A stretch of DNA of 31,828 nucleotides from a virus, in IMG/VR virus record IMGVR_UViG_3300009703_000067, positions 1-31,828 of that record; one strand, 5' to 3'. Below the pieces are notes generated by a model, which was given only the letters and a program-made list of their open reading frames with translations, had not been told where the DNA came from and ran no database searches. The translations under genes were made by a program, and so were the position numbers. Shown here one piece after another: positions 25,101 to 31,828 of the stretch (the first letter of the stretch is position 1; each line of letters starts with the position of its first letter).

Positions 25101-26972
25101 TTATACATAAAAGTAAAGGTTACTATTATGAGCGGCTATTGCTGTGCCACCTCCCAATGGGGAACCAGGTAAAGTAGCTATTGTATCCATAGAGAAATAT
25201 TCAGCTCCTACAGGTCTCTTATCACCAGAAGCATTTTCTTGATAAGCAACTGTAGATGTAGCATTAGCCTCATCTGTTAGTAGTCCTGTAAACTCAAAGT
25301 ATCCTCCTTCATGACTTATAATCTTACCACCCTTAGATTCACTCCCAGAAGTTCCACCTTGATCGTAACCAAACACAATTGCACCAGTCCCTGATTGAGA
25401 GAAGTTTGCATTATTTGAGGAAGAAGCATTTAGATTAATAAAGCTATCATCTGTAGAAAAGTTAGTTGTTGCTACTATAGTTGCACCACCATCAATAAAG
25501 CATGAATCAGAAAAAACTACCTGGTCCTTTTCAGGTTCACTTTCATAAATTACTTCAGGATCGGCAACAGTAGCTGTAAATGATTGTCTGTTATCATCAT
25601 CATCTAAATCCCAACTTGCATTAGTTGTTGTGATATATATATTATCAGTAGCATCAGCAGCAATAACAAGATCTGAAGTACTTGCAGTATTATTATTAGA
25701 ATCAGAAAAATAAAACGCTGCTACACCACCATCATCTAACGCTAAATACATTAACCCATCATTATTATTTAATGTGATAGATGAACCAGAACTATTAGTA
25801 ACAGTAATGTAATCTGTACCATCAAACGCTACACTTGTACTCATTGAAGACCCAGTTACTGTTAATCCATTATTATCCGTACCAGCAGCATTTATACTTA
25901 ATGCTCCATTACCAAATGTAGCTGAATTACCTGTATGACTTAAATCACCACTTATAACTAAATTTGCTGCATCTAAGTTAGTAAAAGCACCCATATCAAT
26001 AGGTGTTTGAGTATTAGATGTCCAATCATCATTTGTCGTATAACCAATATTTGTCCCAACTATATAACCAGTATTAACACCAGAAGCACCAGAAGCACCA
26101 GTAATATTTGTAGTAGCTAAAGTTGAAACTCCAGTAACACCTAAAGTTCCACCTACAGTAGCATTAGTACCTATAGCAACTGTTCCAGCAGTCATTGTTG
26201 TTGTGTTAGTTCCTGAACTAATAGTAAGTGCATTATCACCAGAAGTATCTATTGTACATGCAGCATTATCAATAGCATTAAAAGATAATATTGTAGCACC
26301 AACACCTAATGGTTGTTCACTATCACCAATACTGTCCGTATATACATTTGCAAATCTACCAGATGATGAACCAAGATTATGCGTAGAATCTGTACCAGGA
26401 ATTATATTACCACCAGTTTTAATACCACCATCATGTACACTTTGCGCTGTAAAAGTAGCAATACCAGTAACACCTAAAGTTCCACCAACACTTGCTACAG
26501 TAGTTACAGATAAACTCTCTAAAGTAGCAAGACCAGAAGTATTAAATGTTCCAGTAACTGTAGCTGAATTTGAAGCAGCTGAAATAGGTGAGTCCATTAC
26601 AGAATAACTGAAACCATCGCTACCAGAAAGGGTTGTAGCCATCGGTACTACACCATCTGTTAATTCAGTAGCTGTTCCATTGGCTATCTCACCAACAATT
26701 ACATTACTTGGTGCGCCTTTACCCCAACCTACAGTACCCGAAGTATCAACTCTAAGAACTGCTGGTTCTGTCGTACCATTTACTCCTAAAGCAGTCAATA
26801 AATCATCTATATTTGCTTGTACAGTACGCTTTGAATTAGCCGCTGCTTCATGATCTATTGCTACTGGGGATAAATCCTCCCAAGTATGCTGCGTACCTAA
26901 TATTCCATCATTAGCACTTTGATCTGCTGTTACTCCACTATTCGTTAATAATACTTTTTTCCAACCTGCCAT
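25101..26972 (-). CDS. Tail fibre / surface protein with repeats (623 aa)
   Basis: The ATG follows AGGAG with normal spacing. The N-terminus is M-A-G-W-K-K-V-L-L-T-N-S-G-V. The body is a long Thr/Ser/Gly/Ala/Asn-rich beta-helix-like sequence with repeated V-G-G-T-L-G-V-T-G blocks about 111 residues apart and an L-G-S-S-S-G-R-F-A-N-V-Y motif often seen before fibre shafts. A short acidic run (D-L-D-D-D-D-N) and a C-terminal N-S-N-L-Y-F-Y-V end follow. It probably trimerises and reads host surface features. No enzymatic signature such as a depolymerase is seen. Confidence 0.7.
   Translation of the reverse strand: MAGWKKVLLTNSGVTADQSANDGILGTQHTWEDLSPVAIDHEAAANSKRTVQANIDDLLTALGVNGTTEPAVLRVDTSGTVGWGKGAPSNVIVGEIANGTATELTDGVVPMATTLSGSDGFSYSVMDSPISAASNSATVTGTFNTSGLATLESLSVTTVASVGGTLGVTGIATFTAQSVHDGGIKTGGNIIPGTDSTHNLGSSSGRFANVYTDSIGDSEQPLGVGATILSFNAIDNAACTIDTSGDNALTISSGTNTTTMTAGTVAIGTNATVGGTLGVTGVSTLATTNITGASGASGVNTGYIVGTNIGYTTNDDWTSNTQTPIDMGAFTNLDAANLVISGDLSHTGNSATFGNGALSINAAGTDNNGLTVTGSSMSTSVAFDGTDYITVTNSSGSSITLNNNDGLMYLALDDGGVAAFYFSDSNNNTASTSDLVIAADATDNIYITTTNASWDLDDDDNRQSFTATVADPEVIYESEPEKDQVVFSDSCFIDGGATIVATTNFSTDDSFINLNASSSNNANFSQSGTGAIVFGYDQGGTSGSESKGGKIISHEGGYFEFTGLLTDEANATSTVAYQENASGDKRPVGAEYFSMDTIATLPGSPLGGGTAIAAHNSNLYFYV
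26131..26153 (-). repeat. In-frame direct repeat in fibre gene, copy 1
   Basis: This 23-base segment is identical to 26464-26486 and encodes the same G-G-T-L-G-V-T-G block. The offset is 333 bases (111 codons), so both copies are in the same reading frame. It marks an internal duplication in the fibre shaft. Confidence 0.75.
26464..26486 (-). repeat. In-frame direct repeat in fibre gene, copy 2
   Basis: This is the second copy of the 23-base segment at 26131-26153. The flanking codons diverge on both sides, so the identity is local. Such repeats allow shaft lengthening or shortening by recombination. Confidence 0.75.
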
Positions 26973-26981
26973 AAATTACTC

Positions 26982-27842
26982 CTATGATATTCCTGATATT
27001 TTTTCCGATGAAATTGTAGATAAATCTGTTGCTCTGTCAGCTAAGGCATTTGCAGTATCGGAACCTGCTAAATAATTTAACTTTTTTATCTTGCATAACT
27101 TTTCTGCAAGCTTTATTGTCGATGCTTCTTCTACGCTTTCAGCGTCTCCTGAAGTAGCAAAGGTATATACATGCCCACCCATAACTACATGAGGTACAGT
27201 AGTCCCAATTCCATTTACAAACCAATTCTTTTTAGTCTTCATCTGTGTTAACCACTTAGTAGGATATACATTTAATCCATAAGTAGAAGCACTACCAGCA
27301 GCTATTAAAATAGCAGTCTTGGTAACATCTGAAGCTGAAGATAAATCATTATTCAATATATCATTCCATGCTGATCTAACTAAAGAATGAGCATCCATTT
27401 TTAAATCATCGTCATGTAAAGATATATCAGGCATATTACCATCAGTACTTTTAATAAGTTCTTCTATTTGATATTTAATATTTGATTGTAAACTATTAGA
27501 AACCTTCTTTAAATGCATATTTAAATTCAGAACTTCTGGAGTAGCTGCTGCAACAACATTATCTGTAGAATCGTAAGTCTTTAACCTAATATATTTAGTA
27601 TTTTTATATAATTCAACTACATCTTTTAAGGTACCTTGCGCACTTGTAGTTGTATAAGAAGACACATCTACCCATGTAGAGTTATCTTTTGACTTTTGAA
27701 GCTTAATAACTTCTCCACCTGAAGAATCAAATTCTGAAAAATCTGCCTGTAAATAAATTTTTGAAGTCTGTAAATCTGCTGCTTGAGTTCCATCAGGAGC
27801 TGTATAAGCTTTTGGGAGTCTATATTGTATATTATAAGCCAT
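26982..27842 (-). CDS. Tail-associated structural protein (286 aa)
   Basis: The start overlaps the preceding TAA (TAATG). Residues 1-105 look like an Ig-like or fibronectin-like beta domain (I-Y-L-Q-A-D-F-S, S-T-W-V-D-V-S-S-Y, K-Y-I-R-L-K-T-Y). Residues 115-190 are helical (L-H-D-D-D-L-K-M-D-A-H-S-L-V-R-S-A-W). The rest is mixed. It sits between a small fibre-like protein and the 623-aa fibre, so it is likely a virion surface or baseplate-like part. The family is not recognised. Confidence 0.55.
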   Translation of the reverse strand: MAYNIQYRLPKAYTAPDGTQAADLQTSKIYLQADFSEFDSSGGEVIKLQKSKDNSTWVDVSSYTTTSAQGTLKDVVELYKNTKYIRLKTYDSTDNVVAAATPEVLNLNMHLKKVSNSLQSNIKYQIEELIKSTDGNMPDISLHDDDLKMDAHSLVRSAWNDILNNDLSSASDVTKTAILIAAGSASTYGLNVYPTKWLTQMKTKKNWFVNGIGTTVPHVVMGGHVYTFATSGDAESVEEASTIKLAEKLCKIKKLNYLAGSDTANALADRATDLSTISSEKISGIS

Positions 27843-28279
27843 TAAACACTCGCATATAAATCATCATTATAAAAAATAAGACCATTTGCACTCATTGTAG
27901 GTAGTTCAGTTGCTTCATTCATTCCAATTGCTCCATTACTATATACTGTAAAATAATCTTGACCATTGATGTCTTTAACTGTAAAAACAGAAGAATCCGT
28001 TACATCCAATGATGTAAAAGTTACTGCACCCATACTATCAAAAGAAAGTAAATTATTTTCATTAAATGTAAAATCTAATGTATTCTGTATTTGATTATTA
28101 CTAATACCATAATCTAATGCATCACCAAAGTATAATGAATTACCATCATTAATCACTCCTGCTGCACCAGTTACTACAAAGTTATTTGAAACATCCTCTG
28201 TGAAAGTACCTGTTAAATTAGGTGTTATATTATCATAATTAAAATTTTGCGTATTCGTTTGATCGTTTGTAAATCCCAT
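27842..28279 (-). CDS. Short fibre-like protein (145 aa)
   Basis: Asn/Asp/Thr-rich beta sequence with no cysteine, coupled to both neighbours by TAATG overlaps. Segments such as G-A-V-T-F-T-S-L-D-V-T, F-T-V-Y-S-N-G-A-I-G-M and the C-terminal L-I-F-Y-N-D-D-L-Y-A-S-V resemble parts of trimeric tail fibres; the ending parallels the C-termini of the two large fibres here. It could be a fibre adaptor or short tail spike. Confidence 0.55.
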   Translation of the reverse strand: MGFTNDQTNTQNFNYDNITPNLTGTFTEDVSNNFVVTGAAGVINDGNSLYFGDALDYGISNNQIQNTLDFTFNENNLLSFDSMGAVTFTSLDVTDSSVFTVKDINGQDYFTVYSNGAIGMNEATELPTMSANGLIFYNDDLYASV

Positions 28280-28626
28280 TACATATCCACCTGTTTTATT
28301 TGAGTAGCCATCTTATTATTGCTTCTTGCATACTTCTTTCCCTCTCTAACGACCTTTTCGTATTCCATGTCAAAATATGAAGCTAATTCAATATTTAGGT
28401 TCCTGGGATCCTTATAACCCATAGAAATAACCTTATAAGCTAATGCTTCATGGAATTGTAAAGGCATAGTATTTTGATAATCTAAGTTATCTCCATAATG
28501 ATCTGCAAGTCCAATACCAAAAATACGAATTAAAAGACCATCAGTAGTCGGTGAAACCCACTTACCATTATCTTTCTTTAGTATTCCTACTTGTCCTCGT
28601 TCTAACTTATATCCGTAATCAGTCAA
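28279..28626 (-). CDS. Adaptor-like protein, C-terminal half (115 aa)
   Basis: It starts at TTG 28626 with AGAGGAG seven bases upstream and overlaps the preceding gene by eight bases in another frame. The pattern Y-G-Y-K-L-E-R-G-Q-V-G-I, then I-R-I-F-G-I-G-L, then M-P-L-Q-F-H-E-A-L-A-Y-K-V followed by a helix with E-L-A-S-Y-F, resembles the second half of podovirus and siphovirus head-tail adaptor proteins. There the P-x-x-F-H-E-A-L helix follows a central sheet. Together with the 87-aa gene before it, this would make one roughly 200-residue adaptor. Confidence 0.55.
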   Translation of the reverse strand: MTDYGYKLERGQVGILKKDNGKWVSPTTDGLLIRIFGIGLADHYGDNLDYQNTMPLQFHEALAYKVISMGYKDPRNLNIELASYFDMEYEKVVREGKKYARSNNKMATQIKQVDM

Positions 28627-28882
28627 TGTCAGTCTCCTCTATAGGTCCAATTATAGCTGGAATCATCTTACCATTCAAATCAACCCTCTTTACTCTCAAG
28701 ACTTCAAATCCTAAATTATAATATCTTTGACCTGAAACAGTAGAATCTGTCCATGAAGTATCTATTATATCTGTTTTTGAACAAAAGTCATCTGAAGCTC
28801 TATTCAAAAGTTTTCGAGCTTCTACATCTCTTAAATGAGGATGATGTTGTTGGATAAGTTCTATAAGTTCTCTTTGCTTCAA
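28619..28882 (-). CDS. Adaptor-like protein, N-terminal half (87 aa)
   Basis: A helical N-terminus (E-L-I-E-L-I-Q-Q-H-H-P, A-R-K-L-L-N-R-A-S-D-D-F) is followed by a strand pattern G-Q-R-Y-Y-N-L-G-F-E-V-L-R-V-K-R-V-D-L-N-G. This is the usual first half of head-tail adaptors, where helices are followed by a Y-x-L-P-x-D-type strand. The frame stops at TGA right where the 115-aa gene begins. Start is TTG or ATG-equivalent close to the end of the 335-aa gene, with no intergenic space. The role is probably in the connector between portal and tail; the two-gene arrangement is unusual. Confidence 0.55.
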   Translation of the reverse strand: MKQRELIELIQQHHPHLRDVEARKLLNRASDDFCSKTDIIDTSWTDSTVSGQRYYNLGFEVLRVKRVDLNGKMIPAIIGPIEETDID

Positions 28883-29890
28883 TTAACCAAACCTTGCCAT
28901 ATATTTTTCTTTTAAAAATGTAAGTTGACCTATTAACCATTGATAGACTGTATTATCCTTTGCTGTCTTTTGATTAATCTTTGCGATTATAGGCTGAATA
29001 GTTTGTATATAATTACTTGCCATACCAACCTTAGAAGTTACATCTGATAAATACGCACCTGCTATTGCTAAATTAGATTGAACACCTGAAAGGACTGTAC
29101 TTGCCATTTCAACTTCGTCTTCTTCAACTAATTTTTCAAATCCAAATTCATCTGAATCACCCTGCCAATCGTCAAGATACTGTTTAGCTTTATTTAACGC
29201 TGAAAATGCTTCATTTATAGATAAAGTATCAGTATCAGCTAATTCATCAGAAAACTTATCAACAAATGAAGTTATATAATCCTGTATTGATTCTATATCA
29301 GTATCAATACTATTACCATCAGCCGTATATGCAGTATTCATTGCTAACATCTTAGCATAGATTAAATTTATAGCAACATAATAAGTTAAATAAGGATAAT
29401 TAAACTCTGGAAAATTAGTTACTGACACCGAAGAACCACTAACATCTCCAAATACAACAGCATTAACTTCAAGAGTATTAGTAGAAGTATTAGATTCAGG
29501 AATAGTTTTTATAACACCAGTCTCTTTATAATAAACAGGAGAAGTATCTGTAGCATTATATATGCTATTTGTATTACCAGCCTTATGCTTCAAAGTTAAA
29601 GGTATCTCCTTAACTTCATGCATATCTGTTCCATCACTTCTAAACATAGATACAATTAAAGGAATTTTATAAATAGAAAAAACTCCATTTACACTAAAAT
29701 ACCCATCTATTATATCATCAGGAACATTACTTCTAAAAGTCCTTGTAAAAGTATTGATAGTTTCAGGATATTTAACTATTGATTTAGTTACAATATCCCT
29801 CACACCATCATCTAACCATCCAGAAATTTCATCAGAATAACCTACAGCAGACCCTGCATACTTCTCTATTTCAGTCGTAAAAGTAGCCAT
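28883..29890 (-). CDS. Virion structural protein with C-terminal coiled coil (335 aa)
   Basis: The ATG follows AGGAG with a normal spacer. Residues 1-60 are helical (I-S-G-W-L-D-D-G-V-R-D-I-V). Residues 60-165 are beta-rich (F-S-I-Y-K-I-P-L-I-V-S-M-F, P-V-Y-Y-K-E-T-G). Residues about 170-335 are long helices (Y-P-Y-L-T-Y-Y-V-A-I-N-L-I-Y-A-K) ending in a coiled coil. Position directly after the capsid genes and before the adaptor-like pair suggests a neck, connector or tail-hub protein. It is not recognisable as a specific family. Confidence 0.55.
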   Translation of the reverse strand: MATFTTEIEKYAGSAVGYSDEISGWLDDGVRDIVTKSIVKYPETINTFTRTFRSNVPDDIIDGYFSVNGVFSIYKIPLIVSMFRSDGTDMHEVKEIPLTLKHKAGNTNSIYNATDTSPVYYKETGVIKTIPESNTSTNTLEVNAVVFGDVSGSSVSVTNFPEFNYPYLTYYVAINLIYAKMLAMNTAYTADGNSIDTDIESIQDYITSFVDKFSDELADTDTLSINEAFSALNKAKQYLDDWQGDSDEFGFEKLVEEDEVEMASTVLSGVQSNLAIAGAYLSDVTSKVGMASNYIQTIQPIIAKINQKTAKDNTVYQWLIGQLTFLKEKYMARFG

Positions 29891-29906
29891 TTAACTCCTA
29901 TGTTGT

Positions 29907-29936
29907 AACAGGGGAATTGTAAACAACCCCCCTATT
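29907..29936. repeat. Intergenic inverted repeat after the capsid-side genes
   Basis: In the 62-base space between the 108-aa and 335-aa genes, AACAGGGG (29907-29914) pairs with CCCCTATT (29929-29936) with one mismatch, and an inner TTG/CAA can extend it. No T run follows on either strand. It may attenuate or process the late transcript between the abundant capsid proteins and the tail genes. Confidence 0.4.
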
Positions 29937-29952
29937 AACCACGGTTACACGA

Positions 29953-30279
29953 TTACGAAGGATCAGCACCAATACCTGAAATACTAAGGTCTCCTTGCCC
30001 TCCTGAATTATTCTCGACATAAACAGTAACAACACCGCCACCACCATCATCTGTCAATTGTAATCCATGAGCGCCTTTAGGAATACTCACAACTCCACCT
30101 ACAGCTGTTTCAAATAACTGAGCATAAGAACCACCCATACCCTTAGTTGAAACAAGAACATCTTGAGCAGTGCTAATTAAAGCACCTGCACCTGCTAAAG
30201 TTATTTCATCAACAGCATCAGAAAGTAAGGTTTGAGTATATTTAGTGTATCCACCTGATTTTGATTTAGTCCAAGCCAT
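29953..30279 (-). CDS. Small Gly-rich virion protein, possible decoration (108 aa)
   Basis: The ATG follows AAGGGGG. The protein begins M-A-W-T-K-S-K-S-G-G-Y and is rich in Gly, Val, Thr and Ser with beta-strand patterns (V-V-T-V-Y-V-E-N-N-S). A small beta protein encoded directly after the major capsid gene is typically a head decoration or stabilising protein, but no family is recognised. It could equally be a small adaptor. Confidence 0.5.
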   Translation of the reverse strand: MAWTKSKSGGYTKYTQTLLSDAVDEITLAGAGALISTAQDVLVSTKGMGGSYAQLFETAVGGVVSIPKGAHGLQLTDDGGGGVVTVYVENNSGGQGDLSISGIGADPS

Positions 30280-30289
30280 AACGACCCCC

Positions 30290-31639
30290 TTAACTAAATT
30301 TTAATAATGCGTGAGTCTCAGGCAAACTAATCTCTAAACCTGCTTCAGTTGTAATCATATCTTTTCTTCCATCAACATCATTATCTTGAACATTTGTTTT
30401 GATAAATGTGTCTCTGTTTAATCCATTACCAACTAAAGGTCTATATGCTAAGTTCTTCATATCAAGAGCAATGCAATAATCTTCATACATTCCTCTAAAT
30501 AAAGGCTCTGCAACAAAATGTAAGTTACCAAAGATAGTATCTACTTTAGTCACATTATGCCCAAACTTACCAGGAATATTAGCCACATCAAGTTTATATT
30601 GAGATGAACCAACAGTATTATTTATAAATCCACTATTACCTAATTTATTCAAGAATGAAATTACTTTTCGTGAAGCCAATACTAATTTATTACCACTATT
30701 AGCTGATTCATGAGAAAAGAAATCTTCCATTGCTTCTAAGAAAGCATCATAACCTGAACTTGCATAAGTAAAGTTATATATTTTACCATTCTTTTCAGTA
30801 TAAGGAACAATACCATGAGTGTATCGTAATGGAGCACCAGAAGCCGTTTCATCAGCACTACCTATTCCGAATAAGAAGTTTTGCTCCATATCCATCTTAT
30901 GTTCCATTAACTTTTCAGTCCAGTTACGATTAAACTCATTTTTAATACCTCTATACTCTGTAGCAATAGATGTATTTGAAAATGTTTTAATAGCTGTTTT
31001 AAAGATTTGACAATAACCTTCTCTGTCATATAAAGCATCTTCCCAACCATCAGGAGCTTTACTTCCTTCAGCCCATGCACTACCAATAACTTGACCTTCT
31101 GCACCTGACGCAAAATCAGTATCAGTATTTGTATCTGAAAGAACTGTTGTACCAGCAGCTGTAATAGTTGTATATCCTGCGGTTGTTTCAGTTACTGCTG
31201 TATGGTCTATTGATGCATTTGAAGCAAGTTTTATAGTTGCAACATTACCATCGGTCCCTCTTATAGATATAATTTGACCAGGAAGTATAAAAGTACAAGG
31301 TTCATCTAAAGTAGTTGTTTTACCGAACTTATCATAAGCACAATCAAGAACTAAATCAGCTGGAACTGCACTACCTTTTGTATAAGTTGCATCTGTAACA
31401 GCTGTAGAAACTTTAAAATTTCGTCTTTGCCATTGATGTCTTTGTTCCATGAACTTAAATACTGGATCTGGAGTGGACTTTTTTGCCACTTTATTTAAAT
31501 ATACAAAGAAGGGTGATTGTTGAGGAGCTAATTCTGCAATTCTGCTCCCAAAATCTAAGGTTCTTCTTGTATCATTAATTGAAACACCTGTTGGGGTATT
31601 CCCTGTATCATTTGAATAAGCTGTTGTGTAATCAGCCAT
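30290..31639 (-). CDS. Major capsid protein (449 aa)
   Basis: The ATG follows AGGAG with a seven-base spacer. The N-terminus has R-T-L-D-F-G-S-R-I-A-E-L, then Q-Q-S-P-F-F-V-Y-L-N-K-V and H-Q-W-Q-R-R-N-F. This is the pattern of HK97-fold capsid proteins of the DUF5309/SU10 type, in which an N-terminal arm carrying a T/S-P-h-h motif leads to a W-bearing strand. A helical spine-like section (Y-D-A-F-L-E-A-M-E-D-F-F) and a C-terminal sheet with V-D-T-I-F-G-N-L-H-F-V follow. Size and position after a probable scaffold or portal end agree. The exact family needs a profile comparison. Confidence 0.7.
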   Translation of the reverse strand: MADYTTAYSNDTGNTPTGVSINDTRRTLDFGSRIAELAPQQSPFFVYLNKVAKKSTPDPVFKFMEQRHQWQRRNFKVSTAVTDATYTKGSAVPADLVLDCAYDKFGKTTTLDEPCTFILPGQIISIRGTDGNVATIKLASNASIDHTAVTETTAGYTTITAAGTTVLSDTNTDTDFASGAEGQVIGSAWAEGSKAPDGWEDALYDREGYCQIFKTAIKTFSNTSIATEYRGIKNEFNRNWTEKLMEHKMDMEQNFLFGIGSADETASGAPLRYTHGIVPYTEKNGKIYNFTYASSGYDAFLEAMEDFFSHESANSGNKLVLASRKVISFLNKLGNSGFINNTVGSSQYKLDVANIPGKFGHNVTKVDTIFGNLHFVAEPLFRGMYEDYCIALDMKNLAYRPLVGNGLNRDTFIKTNVQDNDVDGRKDMITTEAGLEISLPETHALLKFS

Positions 31640-31653
31640 AATAATCTCCTACC

Positions 31654-31828
31654 CTAAAAAGGGTTATTTCTATTCTGCTCTGCTATCATGGAATCCATAA
31701 TTTGATCAACCTCACTTCGATTTGTCTGTCCTTGAGCTGGCATTACACCCATTGGTGAAGGTATCTGTTGCGCTTGCTGCACCTGATTAAATACAGGTGA
31801 AGGTTGCGCCATAGCTTCAGTAGGGGTA
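31654..31828 (-). CDS. C-terminus of an upstream virion or assembly protein (partial)
   Basis: The frame is open from the right edge of the window to TAG at 31654-31656. The visible 57 residues are Pro/Gln/Met-rich (Q-V-Q-Q-A-Q-Q-I-P-S-P-M-G-V-M) and end in a helix, V-D-Q-I-M-D-S-M-I-A-E-Q-N-R, then N-N-P-F. A Gln/Pro-rich linker with a short amphipathic C-terminal helix directly before a capsid gene is common at the ends of scaffolding or portal proteins. Either fits. Confidence 0.55.
   Translation of the reverse strand, partial: TPTEAMAQPSPVFNQVQQAQQIPSPMGVMPAQGQTNRSEVDQIMDSMIAEQNRNNPF

Noticed and set aside
26203-26607. 134-codon + strand open frame opposite the 623-aa fibre
   Set aside because: It is the antisense of Gly/Thr/Ala-rich fibre codons that lack stop complements; composition is Pro/Val-rich without domain pattern, and the - strand gene is clearly real.
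1-31828. Membership in the crAss-like phages
   Set aside because: The polymerase motif suggested it, but widespread AGGAG sites and the GH108 lysis cassette do not fit the usual crAss pattern. Not excluded without terminase and portal sequences.
1-31828. tRNA genes, CRISPR arrays, insertion sequences, integrase or attachment sites
   Set aside because: None seen; coding is almost gap-free and no cloverleaf, spaced repeat array or transposase frame was found by eye.

Overview
The window is part of an AT-rich tailed-phage genome with a podovirus-like gene set. G+C looks like about one third by eye. Coding is nearly gap-free, there is no rRNA, tRNA, integrase or IS element, and the standard genetic code fits throughout. 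Most genes follow AGGAG-type Shine-Dalgarno sites or start inside ATGA/TAATG overlaps. The host therefore probably uses Shine-Dalgarno initiation, which argues against a Bacteroidota host. The host itself cannot be named from this sequence.

Left end (1-1820, + strand): a tightly overlapping run of small genes. It holds two single-span membrane peptides, two small CxxC/CxxC zinc-binding-type proteins, a short phage protein of unknown role, a PD-(D/E)XK nuclease resembling phage Holliday-junction resolvases, and several unknowns. The run ends at a strong rho-independent terminator (1833-1869) that lies inside the 3' coding end of the converging giant gene.

Rest of the window (1809-31828, - strand): one unbroken late operon read right to left. 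The order is: C-terminus of an upstream virion or assembly protein; major capsid protein; small Gly-rich protein; a coiled-coil structural protein; two overlapping genes that together resemble one head-tail adaptor; several fibre or tail-surface proteins, with two small accessory genes and a GAMT/RMT2-like methyltransferase among them; a jelly-roll-like protein; a GH108 endolysin with two one-span coiled-coil membrane proteins; small helical proteins; a 1229-aa beta-rich tail nozzle-like protein; then a block of probable internal (ejected) virion proteins. That block contains a Gln/Met-rich 180-aa protein, a 672-aa protein with a lytic-transglycosylase-like domain, 334-aa and 394-aa proteins, and a 3161-aa giant.

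The centrepiece is the giant protein. Around residues 1497-1545 it carries the catalytic signature of the largest subunit of multisubunit RNA polymerases: an R-x-P motif, then L-H-P, then A-D-L-D-G-D, with spacing almost identical to bacterial beta-prime. Two upstream lysines (K1058, K1087) are candidates for the beta-type double-psi barrel. Its place at the end of the ejection-protein block, its size and its Gly-rich N-terminus suggest a virion-packaged RNA polymerase that enters the cell with the DNA. In role this would parallel the N4 virion RNAP, but with a crAss-phage/QDE-1-type active site in a phage that otherwise does not look crAss-like.
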